Source: Lumbricus rubellus
Taxonomy: Eukaryota > Annelida > Clitellata > Crassiclitellata > Lumbricidae
Direction: 5' to 3'
Length of the DNA: 64,000 bases
Assembly: GCA_945859605.1 (NCBI GenBank)
Contig: OX243820.1
Coordinates: forward strand, 28,343,396 to 28,407,395
The notes beneath the pieces were generated by a model. The model was not told the DNA's origin. It saw only the letters and a program-made list of their open reading frames with translations, and made no database searches. The position numbers were made by a program, and so were the translations under genes. Positions 1 through 11,428 of this stretch are shown here, piece after piece (position 1 is the stretch's first letter; each line of letters begins with the position of its first letter).

Positions 1-527
1 CGTTTAAAAACATGAATATCTAAAATTGTCAACCGAACCAGACTAGAAGTGTAAATAGTAAAAAGTTAAACCACCCTCTAGAGGCATTTAAACAGCCATA
101 TTAGGGTGGCCTGAAATTTTTTTTGCAATATTTTTAATCGCACACCCTCTGTTTTTGTGAGAATTGACATAAAGACCACTCAGCAAATTTTTTTAGGTCG
201 ATATAATATGAGGAAGTGCTCTCCCTGAGCCCTCTAAGAAATGCATGGGAGCGTATTCAGCAAAAATATCTGTTTTATCTAAAGATTCATAAAAAATTTC
301 GTATCCAACAGATACTGTTCAAATTTAAACCAAGCTCTGTGCTTAAACAGCTTTCTGTAAAATAAAACTTGGAGTAATAAGTCTTTTTAGAATAAAAAAC
401 CTGGAAAAACCATGTGCCGTCGAATTTGATGGTCAAGCAATGTCATCAGGTTTGTCACCCAAAAAATTGCAAGTTCAACTCATCAACTAATTGGGCACCT
501 CTAATTTGCATTCTTCAGTCGAAACTA

Positions 528-1310
528 TCATGGTGTCAAGCAACCTGGTAGAGTAGAGGAGCTGGCACTGATTACCATTCTTGTTGAGGACTTCTCTGAA
601 GTCAGTAGCCAATGTAATGTGACTGCATGTTCTACGCAGTCAGTAGCAACTTTCAGCACAAAAAACAATTTTTTGAGCTGCAGTGTATAGTCATTGTTCT
701 CTGACCACATACTAATTGGTGTACATCAGAGAGCATCTTGTGGTACATGAAAGGACTTGATTGACTGTTCGGTGACAAAGTGGGCCATGGAGAGATTTTT
801 GAAACGAGGAATTTTGGTTGGACCAAGATGGAGAACATCTATATTTCGTTCCTTCTGCAGGACACTGACAATATCCTGCTTGTCTTCATCAGAAATGTCA
901 TCACTGAATAAAGACAATGGAGCATGGTCTATGCTTAGGCACCACAATAATTATTGGAACATCACTTTCTTTCTGCAACTTCTGTGATTTTTATCGTCAA
1001 CTTGTCTCAAGTCTTCGATCAACTGCAACATCCACAAGTCATTTTCAAGAGCATCTGTCATTAGAGATGCAGAAAAGCAGAAGCCTGCATAGATTGTGGT
1101 GCAAACACACAGATATACCTCAAATAGTCCAACTCATGCTTGCTCAGTTGGTATTGATGATGGAATCTGATATTTTAAGCAGCATACATGCCCTTTGCCA
1201 TCCAGTGAGCATGGTGGTAAGCGTCCAGAACCAAACATTCTGTGTCTGCATCTTCAAGACTTCGCCCAATGGCGTAAGAGCCATCTGTTTGAGATGAAGA
1301 AAGTATCAAA
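528..1310 (-). pseudogene. Decayed transposon-associated coding remnant
   Basis: Two adjacent minus-strand open stretches (947-726 and 710-528) read through as one protein broken by a stop. A further minus-strand stretch at about 1310-1160 reads coherently with motifs such as DGSYAIGRSLEDADTE. A segment reading WSENNDYTLQLKKLFF then VATDCVEHAVTLH recalls an uncharacterised transposon-associated family with a 'VNDCAERAVKL' motif; this is from memory and weak. Stops interrupt every frame, so it is not functional. It lies inside the long-inverted-repeat element and may be what is left of its own gene. Confidence 0.3.
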
Positions 1311-2324
1311 CATGGTGGCTGCACCAGGACAAGAAGACTCTGGGACTCATGTATTTATCTCAGTATAATTATATAATGGGTGCAGAGTTAATTGATACTA
1401 GGACAAAGACACTCTACCCAGTCATTAAACATTACAGGAGTGTTTCATGAGAGTGCTTAGATGAGACCAAACGACTGGTGGACTTTGTTCTTCCTAGGAC
1501 AAATTGAATTGTGTGTAGATTCTTTCAGGGACCAATTGACCTGAAGAGTTGGTGATTCCTATGGCAAATTGAATGGGGGGAGGGGTTGATACTCTCTGGG
1601 ACCAACTCACTTGCAGAATAAAACATTTCAATTAATTTGTGGTTTCAGCAGTACAATCTATCAGTTAATTGGTCTTACAGAGAAGATACTCCACAACTAA
1701 AGCTCGCACATTCAATTTGTCTCAAGAAGTGGCGACCCTTCTATTCAATTTGCTCTAGGAAGAATCCACTCTACAAGCCATTTGCTTCCAGAAGGAATCA
1801 ACTTCCCTTTCAGTTTGACCTCTGGAGTTTCTAGGTGCAAACTGCAACAATACACATTAAATCACAGCCAATTATAATACTAAGAATTAACTCAACCATT
1901 CTGTATGTCCTTTGATTAAATTGACTTCTGGAATGTTTAAAGGGAGATTCTATTCAATCCACTAGGCTACACCTGCATTGCAAGAAAAGGAGTCCCCCAA
2001 CTGAACGATTGCACCACAAATAGACTAACAGTTTCCTCGTCTCCGATTCACATTTCAGTGTGACCTTGCGCATAAGAAATTTATGTAATAATAATAATCA
2101 TAATTATAATAACAATAATAATAAATGTCATATGACATTTGTCTATTATTAAACCAAAACACACAATTTTACAAACAAAGAGGTGCTTCAAGATAAAATA
2201 TAAATAAATATTAAGATGCATTTAAAGAAAGTATAAAAAGCATAATTAAATTAAAATATATATTCTGAATTTATAGTCACATTAGTCATATGATGCCATC
2301 TATCAACTGCATAGCATAAAGTAA

Positions 2325-2776
2325 GATCATCATCATCATCATAAACCGTGGGCTCATCGCCCGTAGGTGTCCGACGCCCTTTTCACCATATTCCTCCACA
2401 GATCTCTTTCCAGTGCAATGTGGCTCAGCTCTTGCAATGATGTTCCGCACCAGTCTATTAAATCATCCGCCCATTCTCTATGTGGTCGCCCTCTTTTGTT
2501 TCGTCCGTCCATCAATCCGAACACCAATGTCTTTATTTTTCTGTCGTTACTCATTCGGCATATGTGACCGAACAGACCCAGTTTCCTCTGGATTATCCTC
2601 TGCATCATGTTTTCCCTGAGGTGTATCCGTTTGTACAGTTCCACGTTAGTCACTTTCTGTGTCCACACTATTCCCAAAATCCTCCTATAGCATTTTCTTT
2701 CAAAAGCTAGTATTCTTTTCTCGATGTCTTTTGTTATAAAGTAAGATACTTGACAAGAATGATTAATTAATTCCAC
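2325..2776 (-). mobile_element. 5'-truncated RTE-type LINE, 3' end
   Basis: An open minus-strand stretch (2776-2354) encodes about 140 residues of the C-terminal tail typical of RTE/BovB-like reverse transcriptases. It has a KRILAFERKCYRRILGI segment, then GLFGHICRM, then GRNKRGRPHREWADDL, then a final SLQELSHIALERDLW block. Beyond the stop comes a short 3' end with an (ATG)n tail (CATCATCATCATCAT on the plus strand at about 2327-2341). No RT catalytic core is present, so this is a dead 5'-truncated copy inserted in the older 101-3027 element. Confidence 0.8.
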
Positions 2777-3027
2777 CTCTAGAGAAGACTTAGAGGGTGG
2801 TTGAGAGTTAAAAAGCTAGGAAAACTAGAAAATTTGCCGAAAATCGCATGTATTTATAATACGTTTAAATGTCATTTGTTAATGGGCTGTGGGAGACCAC
2901 TTCCTCCAATTTGATTGGCTTAAAATTTTTACTGGGTGCTATTTACATCAATTCTCACAAAATAGGAGGGTGTGCGATAAAAAATTCCAGAAAATAATTT
3001 TTCCCATGTAAAAATTGGCCACACTAA

Positions 3028-3029
<2 letters not shown>

Positions 3030-3075
<46 letters not shown>

Positions 3076-3085
3076 TATATATATA
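3030..3085. repeat. (AT)n microsatellite
   Basis: A run of alternating TA dinucleotides of about 55 bp abuts the right end of the long-inverted-repeat transposon and overlaps its proposed target duplication. Confidence 0.9.
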
Positions 3086-3409
3086 TGGCTAGCTGCATTA
3101 GACAATGCAGTTGCATGTATATACAATGAACAATCAGTCTAAACAGGGCTTTAAGTAAAATCAGTTACTTTCAAGAATCAGACTCAACAAACAAAACTAA
3201 TGGACTCATTCTAGTCAAAAGATACTTGTAGCTGGTCAACGAAAATGGAGTTTCATTAGTTCAGATGTAGCAGGTATGCACAATTGTCATCTGATTGCAA
3301 GCTTATTTTTAAATGCTGATGTAGCAGGCATGCACACTTTTAAAGCCAAGATAGCAAGTTTTTCAAAGTGTTTGCTGCCCATCAATGCATGTGACGGCTG
3401 ATAATTTAT

Positions 3410-5075
3410 ACTAGCTCCTCCCAGAAATCAAGGGAATTGATCATTTTATAGCCTATGCTCCAATGATTGGCAATACTGCAGCATCTCTCACCCAACACGA
3501 CTTAGCTTCATAGGTGTCAGTCAACATTGTATATTAAACATCGAATCTATGACTAAGTAATCTTTTCAAATTGTTCTTCTTTGAATTAATTGCTTCAATG
3601 TGATCTGCTGAGAATATACCGGTAGTTATGTTGTTTCCAGAGTTTGAAATTTTGGCAAATTTTTTCACATGTCGGTTTGTATATTGTATAAGGCATACCC
3701 TGTTTCAGTGATGTTCATTGCATGATTTTTCACTTAGTTGGAAGCAAAGAGCAGAAAACTTCCATCTGCTCCTCTGCTGGCATTAGTCTTCTTGCGATTA
3801 AGGAAATTTATCATTCTGTAGGCCTCAATGATAAGCGATTTTCCCACATATCTCTCTCAATAAGACTTCGTTTCACAGGTGATAGGCAACTGTGCCTGTA
3901 AAAATCATCAAATCAGTAATCTTCTCAAATTATGCTTCTTTACTGAATGATAAACATGCTCTTGCATGCTTGCTTGATGTTTTCTGCTCTGGTTTGTCAA
4001 CACCTGTCACTGACTTGTGGAAAGCTTTGGTCTAAAGTGTGTTGGAAAAGGTTTCTCAGTGTATATCCAGTTGCTGGCAAGTCTGCAATTTTCTGATTCG
4101 TAATAATCCTGCAGCAGCTCTTGCAGATGGCATAGCAAATGCTTATGATGAGTAAACAAATAAACTAGTGGCATAAAATCTACAATCCTGCCTAAATTTA
4201 CTTATATATAAACTTTTTCCACAGACGAAAGCCATGTAACATCATAAAAAGCACATAATTTTTAAGCACATTATCACAATTAGCTATTTACCACACTTCT
4301 CACACCTGATTAGAACGTTTGTATTTCTTATTAAACTTACAATGCACTTCATAAGTTAGACTTGGATGCCATAATTATCACTTGTCAACCATTGCCAAAC
4401 TTTTCTAAAATCGCTAGTTATCTAAAGAAATCATACCTGATAAGGAAACAAGGAAATGGGTCGTATTGTGCACCTCTTGCTAAGTCAAGGAAGCTATTGC
4501 TACACTGTTGTAAAGAAAATAATCTGATGTATTGAAGGAAAATGTGTATGCCAACACCTAGAGTTTAACATTAAGCCCTTGCTTGGTGTGGTATGCTTAC
4601 AAAGTGATTTTTAGATGAGTTAAACTTATCGGTAATCTAAAGGTTTTGTAGGTTGTAATTTAAACCTGTCACTTGAGGTTGATAGTTTCCCATTGAGTAG
4701 ACATGTTATTATGCTGTTACGGTACCTACATGTATACTATTTGTGTGTTATTATTTTTTTGTTTATCTGTTTGCATATAAATTATGCAAAAAATGGCATG
4801 ATAAAAATGCAAAAATGGCATGATAACATTTGGATTTCATTCTGCATCTCTTTTCAAGTCAAGGAAGCTGTACATGTAGTGTAGGTCAGTCATCTATACA
4901 CTGTTATAAAGAAAATACTTGTTGAAGACCTTGCTTAGTGTGATGTGCTTGCAAGGTGAGGTTTTATGTTGATTTAACTTTTTCAGTAAGCAAAAGGTTT
5001 TGTGTGTTGTAAACTTGTCAAGTTGTCATTTGAGGTTGATGGTTTCCCCTTGAGTAGACATTTTGTTTTGGGGTG
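3410..5075. repeat. Two imperfect direct-repeat pairs with ~360-bp spacing
   Basis: The segment near 3415-3590 (atcattttatagcctatgct ... cgacttagcttcataggtg) recurs in diverged form at 3765-3890. A second segment near 4470-4715 (gtcaaggaagct ... gaggttgatagtttcccat ... gagtagacat) recurs at 4855-5065. Both pairs have a spacing of about 350-370 bp, which suggests an old local tandem duplication. I see no gene in 3090-5560. Confidence 0.55.
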
Positions 5076-5559
5076 TTACGTACATACTATAACTGTTGTT
5101 AGTGTTTTATATTAATAATGCTTGCTTGTATTGATTAATAACTATTATTATGTAAAAGTTTATTATAGTTATAAAATTAAGAATCTCATTTCACATTACA
5201 GATATAATAGACAATGAATATGCTGTATTACAAATTGAAAGTGATATATAAAGAGTTTCAGGTTAAATTACAGTACTGTGATATATTCATGTCTAAAATA
5301 TATGCCAGATAACTCATTTTCAATGTGTTTTATACCTGTATTTCAATATTAATTTTTGACTGCACTGAATGATATTATTTGAGAATTCAATGTATAATTT
5401 TTAAAAATTAATAAATTCTGTCATCATGCAGTTCAGCAGGGCTTTTTAGTGTACAGCTCTACACAAAAATGCAAAAATTTCTAACTGAATTTGTGCACTG
5501 TAAAAGCATTTTTGTAGTTAAAAATAGTTTTAAATGTTTATTGTCATCAGAGTCATGGT

Positions 5560-5745
5560 GATAGAACTACAAATATGAATTACTTTATTTATGTTGTCTA
5601 ATGAATAAGAGGTTTTCTAAAGTGCACAGTGTAAGTTAGGTTTATTCAATTTTAAATCTCTTAAATATGAACAAAATAAACAATTCGGCGCTAACACCAG
5701 GTAGAGCATATGTGCGTTATGGCATGCAATACATAATGACAATTT
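5560..5745. repeat. Diverged repeat shared with 33570-33745
   Basis: The stretch beginning GTGATAGAACTACA and running through ATTTTAAATCTC and AATTCGGCG matches, in the same orientation and at roughly 70% by eye, the stretch at 33580-33740 inside copy 2 intron 3. It lies just beyond the 3' side of the minus-strand candidate exon at 5775-6165. It is either a dispersed repeat or a small segmental duplication. Confidence 0.5.
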
Positions 5746-5774
5746 CATTACAATATGGCCAATAAAAACTGCTA

Positions 5775-6165
5775 ACCAGACTTTGAAGCTGACACAAGTT
5801 CTCGTGGGCTTTCCACCGATACAGGTGATTTCAACAACACGGCCTCTGTGCTTCTCATCCCCTTCTTCAGAGCATCTATATCCCAGCAATCGATGCTGGG
5901 ACCCACTTCCTGTGGTCGAAAACGAATTCTATCGCCATCAAAAGAGTGACAACGATCAAAGTTGGATGCTGCTGAACCTGATGTTGTCTCATCCTGCTCT
6001 TTGTTATCGTTGCCTTTCTCGTTATCATTCTTTCCATTACTAGGCGATGGTAGGTGGTATAATGTTGGATTTTTTTCACCAACTACTTCTCCAGATTGAA
6101 TACTTGCTAAGAGATCAGAAATTGTTCGCTCGTGAAATCTGTCCATCCTAATAACAGTTTGCTGA
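5775..6165 (-). CDS. Candidate coding exon of an unrecognised gene
   Basis: On the minus strand a splice-acceptor-like tract (attctgatttcag) at 6166 is followed by an open frame of about 130 residues reading QTVIRMDRFHERTISDLL and onward. It is hydrophilic, with an internal N/D/K/E-rich low-complexity patch and a conserved-looking DCWDIDALKKGMRS segment near the end. The frame stops just after an AAAGTCTG|GTTAGC possible donor at about 5776. I do not recognise the family. The residue composition (not repeat-derived, few cysteines, balanced charge) favours a real exon, but nothing verifies expression. The neighbouring candidate exon at 8181-8279 ends in phase 1 and does not join this frame directly, so an intervening exon would be needed. 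Confidence 0.35.
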
Positions 6166-6503
6166 AATCAGAATAATGCAACTCTGCATCACACTTGAAA
6201 AAAAACTGACAAAGATACGTAGACATACCTCTATGCATTTTTTACTCCAGAAAACAGTTATTACTCTGTATTATCCTCTAGTCATCCGATTTGACTACAT
6301 TAAAAGTATATGCTGTACAGATCTAAACAGTAAGCCGTACAGTTTTAACTAATTTTAAGTGGAAAATTTGATGTTTAAGAAAACACAGTAGTCTATGTAC
6401 AGTGAAACACATGTTCTATAGATGACTAGCTAAATAGCTTTGTAGGCGAGGGGGGTTAGGAGGTAAAGAAGTCTATTTGTAAACAGACCTGTTTGGGGGG
6501 GGG

Positions 6504-6728
6504 GCCCGTTAGAGTAATGGTTAACACGCTGGCCAAGAGTGCGAGAGGTAGCAGGTTCGAGCCCCCGTTGGGCGGATTTGATTTGTAGGCTGCTATTAGC
6601 GCCATTGTAATTGCAAAGCTGTCTGCTCAGTTGGTAGTTAAGTTTAATTAAGTTTACTATACATAACTTGTAAATGTAAAGCGCAGTGCGTCTTGCAGGC
6701 ATTTCAATAAAGAAAATATATTATTATA
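6504..6728 (+). mobile_element. tRNA-derived SINE
   Basis: The head (6504-6577) looks like a tRNA. It has an A-box-like TAGAGTAATGGTTAACACG, a B box GGTTCGAGCCC, and near-complementary ends (GCCCGTT ... GGGCGG). It runs into a non-tRNA body ending in an A-rich tail CAATAAAGAAAATA. The unrelated body and A-rich tail argue for a SINE rather than a tRNA gene. A relative of the head is on the minus strand at 42305-42379. Confidence 0.75.
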
Positions 6729-7261
6729 TACGCACAGGGGTCAGCAAAATGTATGGGAGGGGTCGGAAATGTGTTTTTTGTTGCGTACGTAATATATGCA
6801 TGATTGGATGACCCTGATCAGGAATAATTTATGCTGAGAAATTGGGAATGGAGGGAAGCAGTTGTGCCATTCTAAAAATTCCTATAAAAAGTCCTGAAGT
6901 ACAACTACCGTATTGTAAACCTGAAACCACAGCACTGTTCTATAATTGAAAAAATTGATTGATGTCTCATGTACATTTTGACTGTTTATTGAGAATCTTT
7001 ACATTTAAATTTTGTGTTTGTGTTTACTTATGCTGTTTGACATTGCAGAGTATTGTTATGACGCCATTAAATGATGTCCATCGAATTGAATGAATTTTTT
7101 TGGTACTGTATTGTACATTCTAGATGATTCTTTCATTACCTACCATCTTGGCTATTGCTCGTCACTCTACTCTGGCCTCCCATCCAATCGATTAGTGTGC
7201 CTGAACCGAGTCTTACATTCTGTATGACGTTAATTGGACAAATCCCTAAATTTGATCATGT

Positions 7262-7470
7262 TTCCAGCGGTTTTTTGCCCATATCTTGGCCAGAAGTAAG
7301 AATTTCGAAATGAAATTTTACAGGCTTAAAGACAATTCATATTTACACATGTTGGTTGGCCAGATTTCATCCAAATATTTCAAACAGAACAAACGTTATA
7401 CCACTTTTAGTGAGGCCACCCACCGGTTTTTGACGATTCAAAAACACGAGGTAACAAAAGTTGCAAAAAA
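7262..7470. repeat. Repeat shared with 59556-59870
   Basis: The sequence from TTTTTTGCCCATATCTTGG through GAAATGAAATTTTACAG to TTTTTGACGATTCAAAAACA matches the segment at about 59560-59760 at high identity. A third partial copy is at 59776-59870. At 59532 the same sequence is preceded by a Tc1/mariner-like terminus (TA then CAGGGTGCGCC), so this is probably a decayed copy of that family. Confidence 0.65.
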
Positions 7471-7544
7471 AACAATGTGCACATGCACAAAAATTGCACC
7501 TGGATTAAGACATACACATGTATGCTTATATGTTTCCTTTCAAG

Positions 7545-7645
7545 TATGATGATGATGCCGTCCATCCTTATTCCTGAGGGTCGGAGACCAGAGAGAACGA
7601 CAGCAGCCTCCTCCATTCCTCTCTGTCCTGCAAGTATGGCACAAT
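7545..7645 (-). mobile_element. RTE LINE 3'-end fragment
   Basis: The minus strand reads DREEWRRLLSFS followed by a stop and an (ATC)n-type tail. This is the usual C-terminal signature and tail of RTE-type LINEs. Only about 100 bp remain. Confidence 0.6.
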
Positions 7646-8180
7646 AATTATGTGCAAATTGACAGTCTCTATGTCTATGTGTCACTTCTGGTGCAGCAGG
7701 CTATTCGCCAACATTTAAATGGACTCCACCTGATTCAAATAAAATTTATCTTTTACACCAATATCGTACATACTTATATAAATAAATTCATCATTCATTA
7801 TGGAGATTTACATTGCGACCTTCAAGGTTACTGTTAAAAGGACCGGCCACAACCAATGCATACATAACTATGCATTGTGCAAACAACTGTTTGATCAAAC
7901 ATGCATGAATTGTTGCATCTAGGTAAATCGACTGCAACGGTAACTATACTTACAAACTTCTCAAAGTATCAGAAAAAATGTATAATTGTATATATTATAT
8001 TGTGTATCTCAGATTAGAAAGTATACCTAAATACTAAATTACTCTGTATTGCAAGACAGGGGAAGGTGTTAATTTCCACTATAAAGCAATGCACAATCAC
8101 ATAACAAATATCATAAGTGAAACTTGACATCAGATAGAAAAACACAGCACTGGCATATACAACTGCAGATCTAAACTCAC

Positions 8181-8279
8181 CTTTAAATCTTCCTATGCTG
8201 GTTCCATTTGCTTCGTAGTGACCGCCTCCCTTCAACTCATTCTGCCTTGAGACTCTTTTTCTTCCTCTTGCATCCATTT
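8181..8279 (-). CDS. Candidate small coding exon
   Basis: On the minus strand an acceptor-like tcgttggatcag is followed by AA then ATG at 8277. It encodes a basic N-terminus (MDARGRKRVSRQNELKGGG and onward, 32 residues) and ends at a consensus donor AAAG|GTGAGT at 8181/8180, phase 1. It could be a first or internal exon. The strong donor and lack of repeat character support a real exon. No downstream exon could be joined with confidence, and I do not recognise the family. Confidence 0.35.
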
Positions 8280-8382
8280 CTGATCCAACGAATAAACACA
8301 TAAAAAATACCAGTGTAATTCATAGCAAGCTATGCTATGGTCCCTTTGTTTCTGATAAAAAATAAATGATGTCAGTTGTAAG

Positions 8383-8992
8383 GGTGTCACGACAACTCGT
8401 CTACCGACAACTCGTCTAACGACAAGTGGTCTCCGGACAATTCGTCTAACAACAACTGGTCTACTGACGACTGATCCAGCGCTTGAGAAATGGAAGCTGG
8501 ATGACAGCTTTTAGAGGTGGAATGAAGGTTGGATTGATGAAAAAATGCAAGAGAAGTGGAATCTGGATGATGGTTCTTTTACATGTGAAATAGAAGCTGG
8601 ATTGACGAAAAACGCATGATAAATAAAAACTGGATGAAAGTATTTCTAGATCTGAAATAGAAGCTGGATTGATAAGAAAACCGCTTAAGTAATGGAAGCT
8701 GGATGAGGATATTTTTATATCTGAAATAGAAGCTGGATTGACTAAAATAACAGGCGAGAAATAGAAGCTGGATGAAGGTAGTTTTAGATTTGAAGTAGAA
8801 ATGGATGCATGTTGGAATACATGAATGAAAATCATCAATCCAGCTTCCATTTAAGCTAAAAACCCATTTTCGTAAATTCAGCTTCTAGTTCATCAATACT
8901 ATTCGTCTGTAGACCAGTTGTCGTGAGACCAATTATTGTCGGAGACGAGTTGTCGGTAGACGAGTTGTCGGTAGACCAGTTGTCGTGGAACC
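8383..8992. mobile_element. Fold-back hAT-like element with iterated termini
   Basis: The ends are GGTGTCACGACAACT and, reverse complemented, GGTTCCACGACAACT. They are flanked by a perfect 8-bp target duplication GTTGTAAG (8375-8382 and 8993-9000). Each terminus is an array of related ~17-bp units (CGACAACTCGTCTA with variants such as CAACTGGTCTA), about five per end, in inverted orientation. Between them lie imperfect direct repeats centred on GAAATAGAAGCTGGAT. There is no transposase. An 8-bp duplication fits the hAT superfamily. Confidence 0.85.
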
Positions 8993-9000
8993 GTTGTAAG

Positions 9001-10325
9001 CTTGAGGTTTGTAGGCATCCTCTGTTGTCGTGTCAAGTCGGCCAGTTGTCCATATATTCGCATAATAGGTGTCCAACTTTTAAATGCAGACTAGTGATGT
9101 GAAGATACACATACTCAGATATTCACTACAAAATTGTTGTGTTCATTTAATGGTGCCATATAGGTGCTTTTGCAGATGTCACCGAAAATCCCATAAACCA
9201 AAGGTCCTGAAAACTTTGAAAACACAACAGCCCAACTTCCCAAAAATGGACATAATTATAGAAAGAGGTTGAACTGACAAAAAAACTATTCAGAGTAAAT
9301 TCAATACAAGATCATATATTTTAGTCAGAATTGTCAATGTTATTGATAACACAGTATAGTAACTTAGTGTTACAAATTCATTGACGTTGCATGGAAATCG
9401 ATTTCGGAGATCTGTCCCAAATCCGTTTGGGGATTCGGGTTTTGAGGATTCGGGTGCACATGGCTACAGGTGCAAGATGTTCAAAAGTTCTATGTAGGCC
9501 TACCATTGAACCTCCTGCAAACGCCCTGTGGGAGCATCGCATAATAAGAACAATCTAAGGGTGTACAATCGCAAAAATCATGATAGGCCATAGCCTATAT
9601 GCAATAACAAAACAAACGCAATCCAGCGCTGTGCGAGAGAAAGAATAAAGTAAGAAGAAAAACCAGTAGTAGTTACCTGATAGAAATAGTATTCATGTGA
9701 TAAACCACATCAGGTTGATGCCTCAGTGCACAGTTGTGTGAACAAGGATGGAGTAGGGAAATGATACTCTTGGTAATCTATCACCTTCTTGCTAAACAAA
9801 CGTCAGATTGATGAAAATTATTTTTCTTCAATAGAATTGGGATAAATTAATACGACTCGTGACAAAGTAAAAGTCTGATTGATGAAAAAGCATTAAGCTG
9901 CGTCGAGCTAACATTGGGTAAAACCGAAGACTGAGTGCCTGTCCATGTAAAAAGCGGTCCCAGATTTCGCTCAAAAAAGTGCTCTGCTACCAACGACCTC
10001 ATACAGTCATACACATTACTGCTACCTTCCGGCCACACCCAATTATACAATGCACTCAAAAGTAGGCCTAAGTACTCAGAAATCAAACAAGAAGGAATTT
10101 GTATTATGATTAATGAATTGATGATAAAGTTCTTGTTTAATTAAAGCTTTGATTGTTGAGTAAAGTTCTTGTTTAATTAAAGCTTTGATTGTTGAGTAAA
10201 TGCTATAGCTTTCTATTTAACACGGTTTGATATTTGATGCTATTAAAATTTGTCCTATTTACATACTTATTGAATACGAAATCGGGAGAAACTGTGGATA
10301 TTGATGACATTGGCATTTGGCAAAA
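9001..10325. other. Intergenic; short tandem duplication only
   Basis: No gene is supported. A 36-bp unit (TAAAGTTCTTGTTTAATTAA and onward) is perfectly duplicated at 10126-10161 and 10162-10197. A short plus-strand open stretch at 9935-10100 (RFRSKKCSATNDLIQSYT, then GHTQLYNALKSRPKYSE) could be LINE-derived, but I cannot assign it. Confidence 0.5.
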
Positions 10326-10330
10326 GAGTA

Positions 10331-10412
10331 AAATATATGCGCTAAAAAACCTTCCAATATATCATGGAATGGCGCATGTTAACGTCACTTCCGGTATATG
10401 TAAGCAAACATG
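10331..10412 (+). promoter_or_regulatory. Upstream block conserved between the two Kelch copies (copy 1)
   Basis: About 80 bp is nearly identical to 27391-27472 upstream of copy 2. It includes TTCCAATATATC, TGGAATGGCGCA and AACGTCACTTCCGG. The last contains a CRE-like TGACGT (reverse strand) and an ETS-like ACTTCCGG. It lies about 0.8 kb before the ancestral start codon here and about 1.9 kb before it in copy 2, where insertions account for part of the difference. Conservation above the surrounding sequence suggests promoter function, but the duplication itself also explains some identity. Confidence 0.45.
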
Positions 10413-11198
10413 ATTTAATTGATTTTGAGCGGTGCTTTTGATACTGGAGGATTTAAATCAATTTATAATTGGTAAAGACTTTTTATTGGTGTGCCTTAGT
10501 GGGTGTTTAGTTTTACTGATTTATATCGTATCATATCTTTTATATCGTATCGTGTCTAAAAAAATGTATGGAGCGTCTCTCGCAGCATTGACTATTCAGA
10601 GCCGCTTTCAGTACCGAAACTCCAGGGGAAAGAAATGTTTTGAGAGTGCGAGAGGATGCGGGGAAGAGCCCCGACATGAGTTTAGCCCGTAGAAGAGTCC
10701 CATGTGCAGGGACCTATAATTGCAAATGCCCGGCTCTGTCTTGCTGTTCATTAGTTACTAGTATGAGCTACTAGGACGCTAGACGATGCATTCTTAATCT
10801 AGCCAGACTGCAGGCTTTTGTCTTTTGAACAGTCAATAGGACCTACTCGGAAATAGATCTGACGAAACTTAATCCATTTTATTGAAACTAAATTTGGAAC
10901 ATATTGTGGTGTAGCATGCCTACATGCATGTACCTTACTTCTGCGTGTTTCTGCATCTTTTCTTGCTTCATTATCTACCTTCACTTGTACTGTAAGGGAC
11001 TATAGAGGAGCCAATTAATTATTAGATTAATTTGTTAGTATATGATCCTATCATGTGTTCAGACGCATAAACAGCTAAACGCAGTTCAGCCAGGCATTCT
11101 CAAGTTCATATTCAATGTTTTCGGCACGGATAAACATCTAAAGCGTTAACTACGATGCGGCAAGCGCCTCTTGCGTTGCTGCAGATTTTCACACGAAA

Positions 11199-11428
11199 AT
11201 GACAGAAAAATCGCCCCCGAGACCGTCGTCTGCAGGAAGTGGAGGGGAAAAGCTACAGCCAACCACCCGAGCTCTTTCAACTCTGTCTTCGCAAGAAAAC
11301 TCACTGCCCGTTGCAGTCAGGTCTTTGTCATTGTCATTCACGCTCCCTAGAGGACATACGGACGTCGTTTCGGATGTTGAAACGCAGCCCGACTACCCAT
11401 CGGACCAGTTTACGTTTGAGGATAAGAC
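11199..11428 (+). pseudogene. Copy 1 N-terminal leader, cut off by a frameshift
   Basis: From ATG 11199 (context CGAAAATGA) the frame matches the first 75 or so residues of copy 2 (MTEKSPPRPSSAGSG against [15 protein letters not shown]). It leaves frame at 11427 because 13 bp present in copy 2 are missing. Continued translation gives an out-of-frame 124-residue product ending at 11573. In copy 2 this leader is a Ser/Pro/Gln-rich, probably disordered stretch before the BTB domain. In copy 1 it now acts at most as an upstream open reading frame overlapping the main one. Confidence 0.8.

Larger units (their letters stand above)
101..3027. mobile_element. Decayed ~2.9-kb DNA transposon with long inverted repeats
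   Basis: The left arm (about 101-260) and right arm (about 2850-3027, reverse complement) match over roughly 170 bp. Both start TTAGGGTGGCC or TTAGTGTGGCC, then share a block around CGCACACCCTC and GTGAGAATTGA, then one around GAGGAAGTG. A possible 6-bp target duplication GCCATA lies at 95-100 and 3028-3033. The interior holds a decayed minus-strand coding remnant and a later RTE LINE insertion. The superfamily is not clear to me; a 6-bp duplication would exclude hAT and Tc1/mariner. Confidence 0.6.

Noticed and set aside
6504..6577. tRNA gene (also considered at 26996, 42305 and 56046)
   Set aside because: Acceptor ends pair poorly and each runs into a non-tRNA SINE body or tail.
9847..10144. 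Short overlapping open frames on both strands
   Set aside because: No convincing family match; the possible LINE resemblance is too weak to annotate as a gene.
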